Source: Leptidea sinapis (taxonomy: Eukaryota > Arthropoda > Insecta > Lepidoptera > Pieridae). From it: a stretch of DNA of 64,000 nucleotides. The notes under the pieces are model-generated. The model saw nothing but the letters and a program-made list of their open reading frames with translations, was not told the DNA's origin and did no database searches. This document shows positions 1 through 11,620 of the stretch, piece after piece. Every line of letters begins with the position of its first letter. The stretch's first letter is position 1. The DNA is taken from assembly GCF_905404315.1 (NCBI RefSeq), contig NC_066281.1, forward strand, positions 12,800,001 to 12,864,000. Reading direction: 5' to 3'. The position numbers and the translations under genes were made by a program.

Positions 1-839
1 AATCAACGAGATTAAAAAAATGGCCATTTTTACCTGTTATTCTAACACTTCGCAGGTAAATTATAATTGATATAGTATGGTACTTCTGATCCACCTGGGA
101 TTATCATTTTTATCGAATAGCAAGGTAACAAAAACACGCAATTGTCTTGTAATTTCCGTGCTATAGCAGAGAATACTTAATTTTTAAACAAATTTCCCTG
201 TACATAAATGAAGTGTGGATACATCACCGCACCTTTTAGTTAGTCAAGCGCAAGCACCGACAGGTCCGTGGGTCTAGCTCCCCGCGACTAGCGTGTAATC
301 CGTGAGTCCGCGAGGTGACGTACGTTGCGTCATTAATTTCTTAACCTATCGCCAAAGGTAAGTACAGTAAGGTCAGTCCGCGGGGGCATTTGGGCGCAAT
401 GTCATGTCCGGTGAGAGGTCAGAGTCTCGAGAGGCTTGGGCGATCCAGCCCAGTAAGAAGATACAAGGCGATCAGGTGAGCGGTGGTTATAGAACTACTC
501 CTTTTCTTAGACCCGTGACAGAGTGACCCACTCGGGAAGAGGCGACCAGGTAAATGTGCGAAATCCAACACGGCTCATGTGAAAGGCGTTCAGGCTCCTC
601 TGGTTGCCAAGGTACAAGCTTCCATTTCTACATGATCATTTCGTATCGAAATTGGATCTTATATCGTATGACAAAAGTAGAAGTTCGCTTGTCAAAGTCA
701 AATCTAAATCCATACCATTACAATTGGTTACGAATTAACTTTGAATCGAGTAATACAAATATATTTTAACGTAAATTGTAGTTACGTTTAGAATTTCCAC
801 AATAATCAGTTTAGAAAATCACAGACTAATCACGAACCG
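1..839. other. No recognisable gene; GC-rich patch
   Basis: AT-rich DNA surrounds a conspicuously GC-richer block at about 230-555. The block has no long reading frame and no rRNA or tRNA fold that I recognise. It could be an untranslated exon or a decayed transposon. Function unknown. Confidence 0.3.
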
Positions 840-840
840 A

Positions 841-1074
841 ATGAGTCATCCGATATCACCGGCCAGTCATTTGGTCAGTGTCGCAAAACTAATGACACAT
901 AATGACGCTCGTTGTAACGTTCAGAGGGTGGCCGTTCGCCAACTTAGATTTACATGCGGGATACACGATTATATACCTTATCACGTAAGGTTTTATGAGG
1001 AGTTTGAAGATGAGGAACAGTTGGCTTCCCCTGGTCTTCATTCGGCGTGGCTACGGCAGTTGCTGAACACCTGA
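841..1074 (+). CDS. Unassigned 77-aa ORF followed by AATAAA
   Basis: A 77-codon frame opens with a true ATG at 841 and ends at TGA 1072-1074. A poly(A) signal AATAAA lies 28 bases downstream at 1102-1107. The peptide ends in an acidic stretch (EEFEDEE) and matches no family I know. It is slightly more GC-rich than its surroundings, so it could be the last exon of a host gene whose earlier exons lie to the left, or a transposon remnant. I cannot separate these, and the frame could also be chance. Confidence 0.2.
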   Translation: MSHPISPASHLVSVAKLMTHNDARCNVQRVAVRQLRFTCGIHDYIPYHVRFYEEFEDEEQLASPGLHSAWLRQLLNT

Positions 1075-1263
1075 ACATCCCAGGCGTATAATTGGTATTT
1101 GAATAAAGCATTTGAATTTAAACTCGAATATATTATCTTATATTAGTGGTTTATCCATATACCTATATACAGTTTATTTAAAAAAATATATTTTTGTCTA
1201 ATAATAATAATAATTACTTACGTAACTCATTACTGACCTAAAGTCGAGAACAAAAATCTGTTG

Positions 1264-1398
1264 AAATAATAATATTAGTGACACACTTTTTACACAAATT
1301 ATCTTGCCCCAAATTAAGCATATATACTCGTAGTCTGTGTTATGGGTTGCAAGACAACGATATATTTAATACGATATACTTACTTAAACATACAGTCA
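1264..1398 (-). repeat. Degenerate LINE 3'-UTR tail, copy 1
   Basis: This stretch closely matches the insertion at 33010-33201. Shared blocks include ACACACTTTTTACACAAATT, ATCTTGCCCCAA, and AAGACAACGATATATTTAAT. The insertion copy begins with an (ATA)n run on the plus strand, so the element reads on the minus strand with a (TTA)n-type tail. Here ATA-rich DNA also lies just upstream. Probably a 5'-truncated LINE end. Confidence 0.5.
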
Positions 1399-1976
1399 AT
1401 TAAATTTATTTTTCAATATTTATTTTGCATTTTCATAAAAGTAAATAAATAGTAAATCAAAAATTGAAAATTTTATGCGTCATATAAAACTACCATGCAA
1501 TGGAAGAGTTAAACAAAATAATTATTAGATAATTTTGAATGGAATGTATAATTGGCTGAAATGTATAATTATTTTTCATCAAATATCAATTTATATATTA
1601 GTTGTTATAGATTTACGACATAACAGTTGTTACGAATTTTATCTTATACAAAATTACAGTTTTTCAGCTGGTTCATTGTTTTTTGAAGACCATACAACAG
1701 TAGTACAATAAGAAGATGAGTATTAAGATCGGTGAAGCCGTCGTTACTGAGTTCATTTTTATACATTTATGGTGATAATTGTTCATGAGATGAGTCTTAA
1801 ATAAACTTGGCTGGGAAATTCATTCTAAGAACGTGCATAAATATAGCTAACTTAGTTTGACTTTCATCATTTAACAATTTTCATGGCAACAACAGGTTTA
1901 TATGATAGTCAATTATGCAATTTTCTGTATATCTTTTATGTTTGTTTTTAAACTTTTATCATCGCGGAACCACAAA
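1399..1976. other. AT-rich DNA, nothing recognised
   Basis: No reading frame, RNA gene or repeat that I can support is present between the LINE tail and the inverted-repeat element. Confidence 0.4.
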
Positions 1977-2204
1977 ATTGTAATTATTATGACGGGTACT
2001 CACGAATATAATAATATAATTTGAATTAGGGTATCAAAGACCAAAACGAATTAGGCGCCACGTGGACAGGTTGATGTACTATTAGTGTCAATGTGTCAAG
2101 AGTTTCTCGCCGCCACCGCAGTTCTGATTCATGCAATTGGATTGAAATATCGGCACCAAATAGATAAAATATATATCGTGAGTACCCGTCATAATAATTA
2201 CAAT
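1977..2204. mobile_element. 228-bp MITE with 29-bp perfect terminal inverted repeats
   Basis: The first 29 bases (1977-2005) are the exact reverse complement of 2176-2204. The inner part of the arm reads GACGGGTACTCACGA. The interior of about 170 bp has no reading frame. A short non-coding unit with long perfect inverted ends is typical of a non-autonomous DNA transposon. No target duplication is clear, so I cannot assign a superfamily. Confidence 0.75.
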
Positions 2205-2229
2205 ATCTTTTATTTTATATTTTGAGTGT

Positions 2230-2600
2230 ACGTATATAAGGTATATATACTGGCGGATCCGACAGACGTTGTTCTGTACACACGTGTTAAATTTGAAAAA
2301 TCGGTCCAGACGTTAGGAGATCACTAACATACGTAGGAGAATTATGTGACTGTATTGAGAATTTAAACCAATCCCAAATTCACTGGAACACTCTAAAAAA
2401 CTCTTGAAAATCGGTTTTTATGAGGTACGAGGATTTTTTATAGTAGTAGGAGTTCATTTAGGAGGTAGTTCAATTGTGAATCTAAACCATCCTCGAATTC
2501 ACTTGAACACACACAGAAAATTTCATTCAAATCGGTCCAGCCGTTTAGGAGTAGTTCACTATCAACACACGTACAGGAGAATTATATATATAAAGATGGA
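2230..2600 (+). repeat. RTE-like LINE tail, degenerate
   Basis: Two or three imperfect repeats of 'AAATCGGTCCAG-CGTTTAGGAG' are followed by ACACACGTACAGGAGAATTATATATATAAAGAT. This resembles the non-coding tails of RTE-type LINEs common in moths and butterflies. No reading frame survives. Assignment rests on remembered sequence style, not on a search. Confidence 0.4.
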
Positions 2601-3903
2601 CCTTATACACCTGGTGTGTGTAGTTAGTAGAAATGAAATTGATGAACTTTTCCAGCAGCAATAATGGCTTTGGCACGTACCAACATAATTCCCAACAAAA
2701 CTTTCTCGCCATATCCCGCGCTCCATCAGGGTTGCCTAATGCCTAATAAACTTACGACAGTTCATTTGTTATCAGTTACGTATTACGGTAGAAGAACCCC
2801 TTAAGCCTGAATTTCAAAACTAGTTGGAAGACATAAGTTTTATGTATAATTCCGCGTGAAATAAATTTTGTTAAAGCAAATCAGGAAGCGACGCACTTTA
2901 CCACTACGTTGAGTCGAATTTAGTATTTTTTTATACATAAAGATTTCGTTTTTCGTTTTGACCGGTTGGATTTATTTTCAAAACATATTTAACCGGAAAA
3001 TAGATGATAATGTATTAATATATATCTACTCTTATTGAAATTGTCTCAACACAAAACCGTTAATGTTTTCATAACTAGAGATACTGAATTATAATCTTAA
3101 ATTTAAAATTTTATTCATTTGTTTAATGCTTATATGAAAAAAATGCATTTGAAATTGGAAATGACATTTGATAAAATTTTATCATGACAAAAGTTCGCAC
3201 AGTTCAATGAAAAAAAAAATTAAGTTACTAAGTAGGTACTTAACTATCTATTTAAACTTAAGACAAAACAAACCTAAGCTAAAGATAATTCACTACATAA
3301 TTACGTAACTCAAAACTAAAAACATATAAACAATAATCAATTCTCAAATAGGTACTATCGGTACCTATCCATAAAACTCAACCAAAAATGCTATCTTGAA
3401 ATCTACAACATACAAAAAACAAAACCAAAATATACATTTTCGGTGCGTAGCTAGAACTTTGATGTGTAATAAAAACAATTGAAAAATCCCGCCAATTGTT
3501 TTTTTATTACTAAGAAGGTTGCAACGTTTAAAAGAATATAACATTCGAAATTCAAATACTTACGATTTTATAGAATTGCAAAACTTTTAGTGTGCCCCAT
3601 GTATTCAATTCACAGTAAATGACGTTCTATATTACAGTACTAAAATAAAGCAATCAGTATTAGTATATAAGCAACAATATATGTCTTAATAAAACAATAA
3701 CAATTTGCAATTCTTTTTAATTGATGGCATGAACATGGATGCCACTCCTTCGCCAATTTGCAAATACTGTAGAATTACAATACGGCAAACTCGCTGTTTT
3801 TTGGAATGGTCCCAGGAACGGTTTAGAGACCTAAATACCTCAATTTAGGTCTCTAAATTGGCTATAAGGCATAAAACGGAATCTGTTGGAATAGCTTTCC
3901 AAT
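2601..3903. other. Intergenic DNA, nothing recognised
   Basis: AT-rich DNA with no supportable coding frame, RNA gene or inverted repeat. Confidence 0.4.
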
Positions 3904-4232
3904 TAGGTTCACCACCAGTGGGAGGCTCCTTTGCACAGGATGCCGCTAGATTATGGGGTACCACAACGGCGCCTATTTCTGCCGTGAAGCAGAAATGTGT
4001 AAGAATTACTGTGTTTCGATCTGAAGAGCGCCGTAGCTAGTGAAATTACTGGGCAAATGAGACTTAACATCTTATGTCTCAAGGTAACGAGCGCAATTGT
4101 GTTGCCGCCCTGGATTTTTGTGTTTTTCAAGAATCCTAAACGGCACTGCATTTTATTGGGCAGGGCGTATCAATTACCATCAACTGAACGTCCTGCGCGT
4201 CCCTTATTTTACTTAAAAAAAATTGCACGTTA
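3904..4232 (+). repeat. Interspersed repeat A, copy 1
   Basis: About 330 bp shared with 28225-28540 (plus), 42665-42830 (plus, partial) and 43085-43395 (minus). Hallmarks are CCAGTGGGAGGCTCCTTTGC, CTAGTGAAATTACTGG, GAGACTTA-CATCTTATGTCTCAAGG and a degenerate TTTTTCAAGAATCC block. Frames inside are short and not conserved, so it looks non-coding. It is probably a non-autonomous element or a LINE UTR. Confidence 0.6.
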
Positions 4233-5823
4233 CAGTAAACATTTTTTTCAAATTAGTTTATTTATTTACCATTAAGAGATAAACATATACAAGCGCGGAC
4301 TCTTCTGTAGATAAGATTAACAATCACGCCATACATTGGTTTCTTAAATATCTATTATCTTAAATCTTATTGAAATATTTCAGATCACCAGCCCTAGAGG
4401 GAGGACAACGGACTGTCGCGGACGAAGAGGGAACACAAGAAGTGAACGAAATAGGTTTACGGCGGACACTTTGACTAGTGAACCGTAACGTACGCTCATC
4501 TCATACAGAGTTTACTTTGTTATATTACTAACAACTTTGATATATTAAATACTAGCTGACTTCGTACTGCCTCAATCGATAAATAAAATACCTAAGCTTT
4601 TGTATAAAATAAACTTAAAATAAACAAAAGGAATCCTTTTTTATAGAAACTAACAAACGAAATTTTATTTTTATTTTCGATTAATTACACACAATATTCC
4701 TTACTTACATAGACACACACAGTTATGATTAGAGACCGAATATTTAGTACCTTTTCAGCGGTAGTTGCATATAAAAAAATTATGCATATTTACGCTCGAT
4801 CTCGCTCATCGTTCGATGCTTTTCATAGTAAGCCCAAACATTGCACCCAAATTTAAATTCTGCCTAGTAACCTCAGTAGACGTAGAACGCTCCTTTTCCG
4901 CTTACAAATATTTATAAATCGATCGTAGACACAATTTGTCTACAGAACATTTAGATGAGTACTCTAGTACATATTTTTAAAGGTAAATCTAAAATTTCAT
5001 TGTTACCTATGTAGGTATATTTTGTAATAGTTTTTTTCACAAATACGACTGTCAGTACAAGCTTTATAAAATAAAATAAAAATATTTAAAAATAGGACTT
5101 TTTTTATCCTGTTTCATTGTATGCATATTTTGGCCCTTTTTATGGTTTTTCGTGCATATTTTAGCTATTTTACTTGCATATTTTGGGCATTTTTTGTAGC
5201 ATATAATCCGGTCTCCAGTTATGATACAGTCTGTTAATCATTTCAAAGCTTTCTGAGAAACGGGACCGCCGCAAATGCTACGTCCCGCAATTTATAAATC
5301 TGTAATATCTTCGAAAATATTAATTTAAGTCATATGCTGTAAAGGGTCATATAGATCTATATTAAATCTGCAATGTATTTAAGGTATTTTATTAGATAAG
5401 GATTAATGCTGTATTGGTTAAAATCGCTTCGAATATTAGCCACTATTTTTCGTAAAATGTAAATGACAAAACAAAATATTGTGGGATATCCATAAGAGAT
5501 AGACATATACCATAGCAGACTTTTCTGTAGACCTTTTCAATGTATAGAATACTTAGTACATTACTTTGATAAATCTCGTAGGGTTCAGCCTGCGTTTGCA
5601 ATGTAAGCGGATTATTTACGACATCACATTAGAAACCTCAAAAATAACAGTATTTCTCCACTATTAAATGGATGTTATTATACATATAAACCTTCCTCTT
5701 CAATCACTCTATCCATTAAAACCGCATCAAAATCCGTTGCGTAGTTTTAAACATTTAAGCATACCTATATCCCTATTATAGGGACAGAGAAAGCGACTTT
5801 GTTTTATACTATATAGGGACGAC
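4233..5823. other. Degenerate RTE-like repeat material, no gene
   Basis: Two diverged copies of a motif, GAGATA-ACATATAC ... GCGGACT-TTCTGTAGA, lie at about 4275-4310 and 5500-5535. A tail-like block at about 5715-5812 (CATCAAAATCCGTTGCGTAG ... GCGACTTTGTTTTATACTA) is typical of lepidopteran RTE-type repeats. A TACTAGCTGAC start-like motif occurs at about 4550. No coding frame is conserved. Confidence 0.4.
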
Positions 5824-6475
5824 GACCTTTTGCTATATTATACTAGCTTTAACCCGTGACATCGTCCGCTTGGAATAGTAGATAACTTTGGTCAGCATTT
5901 TATATTTTTGCAAATTATACACACAGACTGCTGAGGTAAATACATACATACATATAATCACGCCTCTTTCCCATAGGGGTAGGCAGAGACCACTTCTTTC
6001 TACTTGCTACAATCCTTACATACTTGTTTCGCGTCATCCACTTTCATTATTCCATTCATACATGCTCTTCGGTTTAGGGTACTCTTGACCTGGCCTTTTT
6101 GCAAGACGTCCTTGCAAAAGTCTCGAAACGTCCGCCTAGGTCTACCATCACTTTCATTCACACTCGCCTTTTACACTCGTTCTTCATTCAGTCTCTCGAC
6201 AGTCGAGAGAATGTGGTAAATACATTGTTGTGTGAGTGCCTACATACAAAGTTTCATGGTGTCATCATTAGTAATGACGAACTTCCATAAAAACTTCCAC
6301 CCCCTATTTTAACCCCTCCAAACCTCTTATTCGCGATAAAAGGTAGCCTATGTCCTTTTCCAAGTTCTAATCTATCTCTGTACTAAATTTCATCAAAATC
6401 ATTTCAGTGGTTTAGGCGTGGAAGCGTAACAAACAAACTTACATTCACATTTATAATATTAGTAGGGATGTATAC
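5824..6475 (+). repeat. Lepidopteran RTE-like repeat, interrupted
   Basis: The unit begins ATACTAGCTTTAACCCGTGAC and ends TTTATAATATTAGTAGGGAT, the usual two ends of a common lepidopteran repeat. The block at about 6380-6425 reads TTCATCAAAATCATTTCAGT followed by GGTTTAGGCGTG. The unit is split by a separate insertion at 5946-6214. Confidence 0.5.
5935..6225 (-). mobile_element. Truncated LINE end nested in the RTE-like repeat, 11-bp TSD
   Basis: The 11-mer GGTAAATACAT occurs exactly at 5935-5945 and 6215-6225, flanking an insert of about 270 bp. The left end carries a short ACAT repeat on the plus strand, so the element reads on the minus strand with an ATGT-repeat tail. The interior (for example AGGGGTAGGCAGAGACCACT at about 5979) resembles a repeat widespread in Lepidoptera. 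A tandem-repeat tail plus target duplication points to RTE-type retrotransposition. Confidence 0.6.
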
Positions 6476-7554
6476 ACAGGGGCACCTCTTTAAATAGGAC
6501 CTCAATAAATCGAAAACCTCCCATACTCGACACAATTTTGTATTCCCTTTCTTTCGATACCCATAACCTCCATTGCTTGAAATCCGACACCTCTGGAAGT
6601 CAAAATAATTAGCAATTAAGTTCAGTAATGTTCATGTTTTCCTCCTATGACTTGAAAAAATAAATTTGACTTCTGCATTTCGAATATAGCTGTGTTTTAT
6701 AATGTTATAATGTTTATTTTACAACCTTAAAAAATCGATTATTTGAAACGAATTAAAAACTGGAAGAAAAAAAAGATACCAAAAAAGAGAGTGCTGACAA
6801 TATATACCATTGTATCCTGGAAATCAATCTAAATGTAGGAATAAATAAACAAATCCTATGAAATGATTAAAGAACTTATGACTGGCGTATTAACACGTGC
6901 ATATCTCTCTCATACGGGGTCAGATGTTTCATTTTGGGTACATAATATTGTTATTGATTTTATTCGGACCAAAGACTATGCACTATGCGAACTTTAGCGA
7001 AGTGTCTTTGTTTTTTTCGATTGATGTCTTTTTTATTATTGAAAGAAAATGTTTAATACCTCATAACTAGGTTTTTTAGTTGTTACACCTCTCTAATACA
7101 AAAGTGGGAATAAATCTACTAATGGAATATTTCCTGACCAAATTCAGTAAATTAAAGTCATCCATGTGTCGAAAACTCTATTACTTGAATTTTTTGGGGT
7201 CTCCTTTTAAGTTAGACGTACAGAGATTCTACTGTTTTATTATGGATAATTACTCTTTTTTCTTTAAACAATATTGCGCCATAAACCTTTCTTTCATAAA
7301 TTTTTCTTAAAATCGAATATAATTAGCCTAAATTAAAAAGCTTAATACCTCAGATAATTTTAATTATAATCGGGAAGTGGCATTTGACACTAGATTTCAT
7401 ATACACCAAAACCGGAAGTGCCGTACGGCACACTACGCCCTGACCAAGTTCTGACTCTCATTTTGTTTTAAAGATAGTTTATTTTGCATGGTCTTATAGC
7501 TTGTTTCAATAGTTTTCTTATATATCTCATATCATCCTAATTATAAGCAATCTA
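6476..7554. other. Intergenic DNA, nothing recognised
   Basis: AT-rich. Frames here are short, open at non-ATG codons, and show no domain I recognise. Confidence 0.4.
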
Positions 7555-7880
7555 TTAATACACGTAAAATAATTGCGCTAAAATAATCGCTGCGCGCGTG
7601 CCAAAATGGTATACCGACCGATCTATGGCATACAGTGGCGCGGGGGCACTTGCCGATCGTAGAATGTTAAAGCCTGTATAGGAGTACACCGCGTTGCTTC
7701 TGTTACAATTGCGCTGATGCGCGTTATTGATGCCACAATCGCGCATAAAAGCAAGACAAAGAAACTAACTACAAATAGTTTGCGGAGATAGTCGTCAGGT
7801 ATATTTTGTAGAGAATCACCAGTTACGAGAGATATAACGAACTCAAATAACAAATTACCGCCAACTAGACATTCATACTC
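7555..7880 (-). other. Overlapping minus-strand frames, one with a membrane-like segment
   Basis: A GC-richer island carries two overlapping minus-strand frames. The upstream one (to 7623) has a strongly hydrophobic stretch, LFVVSFFVLLLCAIVASI, followed by basic and polar residues, and can be read upstream to about 7880. It lacks a convincing ATG. The other ends at 7555 with IDRSVYHFGTRAAIILAQLF. No family recognised. It may be a decayed transposon or an exon of an unknown gene. Confidence 0.2.
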
Positions 7881-8099
7881 TTTCTCTACTCATCTGCCTC
7901 TATGGATGAGGACAACAAAAAACCACGACTTATCAGATGACTCTCAGCATCGGCTGAAGTCATTCTTGAACTCTAAGAATTCGATCCCTATTTTTATGCG
8001 ATGTGCGTGATCCTTTGAAACGCAAAATATTCGAGCTTGTTTAAACACTTTCAAACAGGATTTGTGAAAAACTGAAATTCACGTCGATGATCTATAACT

Positions 8100-8282
8100 A
8101 TACCATAGTAGGTTTAAAATGCCATCAAGGTTTAAAATGCCAAAAGCAATCTTATATGTATGTTGTGAACGGAAGCGAAAACAGGAACTGGAACTAGGAC
8201 ATGAGTTAATCTTCAATTCCAAACTTGCTAATTATTTTTAAAAACCATTTATCTACGCGGACGAAATCGCATCAGCTAGTAC
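8100..8282 (-). repeat. RTE-like repeat end, reverse orientation
   Basis: The plus-strand end CGGACGAAATCGCATCAGCT is the reverse complement of the TACTAGCTG...TTCGTCCGC start seen in the same orientation family at 5824. Only one end is recognisable, so the left boundary is approximate. Confidence 0.35.
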
Positions 8283-8611
8283 ACAATAAATATTATATGT
8301 GAGATTTGCGTTACTTACCTATGTGATAATTCCGTTTAATATATATATATCGTTATATAGTTTATATCGTTCACTGTAATCGCAGTCTAAATTGAGGCAT
8401 AAATCATCAATGTTGTATGAGCCTCAGATTGACATGTACATCTAGGTCCTAGTGGATTATGCCCGCCAGCAATAGCTTATTCTGATTCCTAGTGGACCAC
8501 GTGAGTGTTATGCTAATTAAACATTAAGCACACTAATAATGGGGTCTAATTTGACAGACGAATCGACGCAATAGTCATTTCAATGTAAAATTTTAAAACA
8601 AAATTAATTTT

Positions 8612-8686
8612 AGGATGCGGGACGCGAACCCGCGACCTCTCGCGTTCCGTGCGAGCGCTCTTCCAACTGAACCAACCGTTCGAGTG
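8612..8686 (-). pseudogene. tRNA-derived relic (SINE head or dead tRNA)
   Basis: Read on the minus strand, this has a perfect T-arm (GCGGG-TTCGCGT-CCCGC), a 5-bp anticodon stem (CTCGC/GCGAG) and a D-arm GTTC/GAGC. The anticodon position reads GGA, but base 33 is C instead of the near-invariant T. The 5' and 3' acceptor strands do not pair. The internal A and B boxes look like a polymerase III promoter. I read it as a tRNA-derived SINE head or a decayed tRNA, not a working gene. Confidence 0.55.
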
Positions 8687-8730
8687 AGGTATCGTTGATT
8701 AAATCTTGTAAGCTTTGTTCAACTCTTTCT

Positions 8731-9022
8731 GTTCATAAAATTTTGATTTCAAATTTTATCTGTGTAATTAATAATAAAAGTGAGGGTATCACTTTAAAAC
8801 ATAACAAATTGTTTAGATTTGCAAGAGCGACATCAAGTAAATTTTCTTATATGCAAATATTGGGGTTGAGCAGGTTATCAACTGTAAAGTAGATCCTGTA
8901 GATGAAGCCACAACCTGAGAGTTGAATCATTCAGTTGAGTTCATAAAATTTTGTTTCAAATATTATTTATGTAATTAATCCCAGAAGTGAGGGTTATCAC
9001 TTTAAAATATAACAAATTATTC
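8731..9022. repeat. 85-bp direct repeat, two copies
   Basis: Copy 1 (8731-8815) and copy 2 (8939-9022) align along their length, with shared blocks TTCATAAAATTTTG, GTAATTAAT, AAGTGAGGG and ATCACTTTAAAA. They differ by scattered substitutions and short indels, so the duplication is old. They lie just beyond the tRNA-like relic and may be parts of one composite element. Confidence 0.6.
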
Positions 9023-9282
9023 ATTTCAATGTGTCGCATTTAGACACTCTTTGAACACCTTTCTCCAAAAAAATTGGATTCAGTGAAATTTAAAAATAGA
9101 ATGCATGAAATGTGTAAGTTATTAACGCTACAAAATAGTCACACACAACATTTATATGGTTCTATATCTTAAAAAAGTATGTGACACTATGGACGGCTTA
9201 GTTTACTAGTTAGTGTATCCAACGCGGTCAAATTGAGCGGAGTCAAATTGGTATTTACTAAACACGTGATGATTAAAAGTAC
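9023..9282. other. Short intergenic stretch
   Basis: Nothing recognised. Confidence 0.3.
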
Positions 9283-9480
9283 GTAAGTAAGTAAGTATAT
9301 CTTTATTTGAAACAAACACTACAAATACAGGTAAGATTTCCAAAATATAATAACAAATAATATGAAAAACTTATCTAAATAATTACTATAATATGCCTAA
9401 TCTAATAAAAACTAACATACATTAAGAAGCAAAAAAAAAACTAAAGTAAGGCTTATTCTAGATCAACATAATAAGGTGGT
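9283..9480 (-). repeat. LINE 3' end with (ACTT)n tail
   Basis: The plus strand starts GTAAGTAAGTAAGTATATCTTTATTTG. Read on the minus strand this is an AATAAA-like site followed by a tandem TTAC tail, a common end for CR1/L2-type LINEs. No reading frame remains. Confidence 0.45.
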
Positions 9481-9814
9481 GTTTGCAGTCCCAAAAAGTT
9501 TTGTTACTCAGCATATTAGTTGAAAATCAGTGCTGGGTGATACCCCTTTACCTTCAATAAGGCGGCCGTCGCAATTACAGCCACAAGTGCTTCCATTATT
9601 AAATACAATAATTATGCAATAAATAAATGATAGTACAAACAGACAAATTCTCGTGTCACGGTGTTTGTTATCAAATTCCTCCAAAACGGCACCAATTTGT
9701 ATGAAATTTAGTGTGCATATCGGTTTTTTGTTATAATATTTTTTTATGTATGACAATGTATTTTTTGAATTAACACCGAAACAACTGAACTGATTTCAAT
9801 TAAAACGTGATGTT

Positions 9815-10165
9815 AATCACCGCCGACCACATTCTCTTGTAATACCAGAGGAATCACAGCAGCGTGGCCGGCGTTTAAGGAAGGTTTACACGCTTTTTTT
9901 TAAGGTACCCATGTCGTATCGTCATGGAAATACCGCACAAGAAATTACATTCCACAGCTTTGTAGTACGTGGATAAAAGCTCGTTGAATACCGCTCTGTG
10001 GATGACTGCCCGACATCCAGATGGTGGGGCTAATATCCTATTTTGTGGAGTGTCGTGCGAAGTTGGAATTCAGCGGTAGGGATCAGGTGAAACAGCTCTT
10101 CGGAACACTCCCCGTGATAGATGCGGTAGGCGACACACAATGAAGCGACGATTTTTCCTTAGACG
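9815..10165 (-). pseudogene. 5'-truncated J1 LINE, C-terminal RT end plus tail
   Basis: On the minus strand this aligns with the last 300-350 bp of the J1 LINE at about 53750-54060. Shared landmarks include GGGAGTGTTCCGAAGAGCTG, the CATCTGGATGT block, CTACAAAGCTGTGGAATG and the ATTCCTCTGGTATT tail. It is frameshifted and carries indels, so it is a dead fragment. Confidence 0.7.
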
Positions 10166-10169
10166 AAAA

Positions 10170-11600
10170 TTTGTCAGAGCTCAGATTCTTAGTAGATTAG
10201 TAATATTTATCTAATATTTGCTTAACAACAACAACACGAAACGAGTGTACTGGTCCACCTTGTGCTAAGTACTTGGCTAAGAGTCGAAACGCTTTGCCTC
10301 TAGCGGCATCAGCCGCTTAAAAACGGTTGTAACACAACCCTCCATAAAGTTTTAACTTCGTGACTATTTAAAGATATACGAAAACCAATTTGAAAATAAC
10401 CGTTAAAATTAAAACTGTTTCCAATCCTTCTCAAGCCAACAATGAATACATTGTAACGGTTAAAGAATTTATTTCGCATACGAATCTACAAAATTCACTT
10501 TTCGAGAAAACAATTTTATAACTGGAATATTATGTTAATACCGATAAGCTTAGTTTAATTAATGTTTGTAAATCCATATAATATATATTAAAAAATAAGA
10601 AGACATCTAGCAATATTAAAATTTAATGGCATTCTAGATAGCTAGAGATAGCGAGCCAGCGCGGCGACAGGCGTCAGGCGAGGTATAATAAAGCAGAATA
10701 CTTTCTATGTTAATAAAAAAAGGCCTTTCCGGCCCAACGAATACGAAGTATGTACCTTACATAAATTTCATTATACAGTTGTAAATATCTCCATGAAAAG
10801 GTTCTAGATGGGTAGGCTGAAAAACAACTCGTGTGTTTTTTTTCCGCTGTGATTACAACAAATTGCTAAAACACAATTGGGAAAGTAATCAAGTGAAATG
10901 CATTTCCTAAAACAAGAATGAATCCGATGTCACCGACAGTGTACCGCTTAATCAGGGTTGGACTACCCGCCCTATATTTGCGTATGCAAAGAGACCCCGG
11001 CCGCATTAGCTATGCCATATAGCCAACGTAGCGTGCAGCGATTGGGCAAACACATATCTGCATTATAAACAGCGTTCGGGAGCACAAACGCGAAATGTGG
11101 TCAGCCTTTACCGGCGCGGAGTTCGACTAATCAACATCTGACCTTCCGTGAGATCCGCACCCAAACAAACGGAGCACACAACTGCCGCTGCTTTTGCCTA
11201 TCAATAATTAGTGAGCAGCACTAGTCATTAGCAACGCTGCAATTTGTTTCTGGTGCTATTGTGTGCGACTTTTAAAAATTTGGAATCACAACGACATTTT
11301 GCATGCGATCTTTATAAACAACGGCATATGATGTACCGTTAGCTAGGCGTGTTTATTTATTTATTAAGTACAACCACATTTATTTATTTAAATTGCGTAA
11401 CAACAGAGGTGCAGACATTCAAATATTTTTTTCCTCTAAGTATTCATTAATAGAATAGTAACTTTTTCAGAGAGTTTATGATTTTTTAAACATTACACAT
11501 ATTATCCTTACAAACTAGTTTTATTCATACAGGGTAACGTGTCTGATATGTGCAACAATTACGGTGTACATAACTTTGCCAAAACACTTAAAAAATAGTA
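10170..11600. other. Intergenic DNA, GC-richer patch near 10980-11230
   Basis: No supportable gene. A GC-richer block at about 10980-11230 contains TATAAA at 11064 but no matching initiator at the right distance and no coding frame after it. I make no promoter call. Confidence 0.35.
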
Positions 11601-11620
11601 ATACTAAATGACTTTAAATT

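Noticed and set aside
230..555. rRNA or snRNA fragment in the GC-rich patch
   Set aside because: No rRNA signature or snRNA element could be matched by eye.
2404..2664. 86-codon plus-strand frame
   Set aside because: Opens at TTG and lies within RTE-like repeat tails; no domain.
8612..8686. Functional tRNA-Ser (GGA)
   Set aside because: The acceptor strands do not pair and position 33 is C, so I call it a relic.
11040..11110. Promoter with TATAAA at 11064
   Set aside because: No initiator at about 30 bases and no coding frame downstream.
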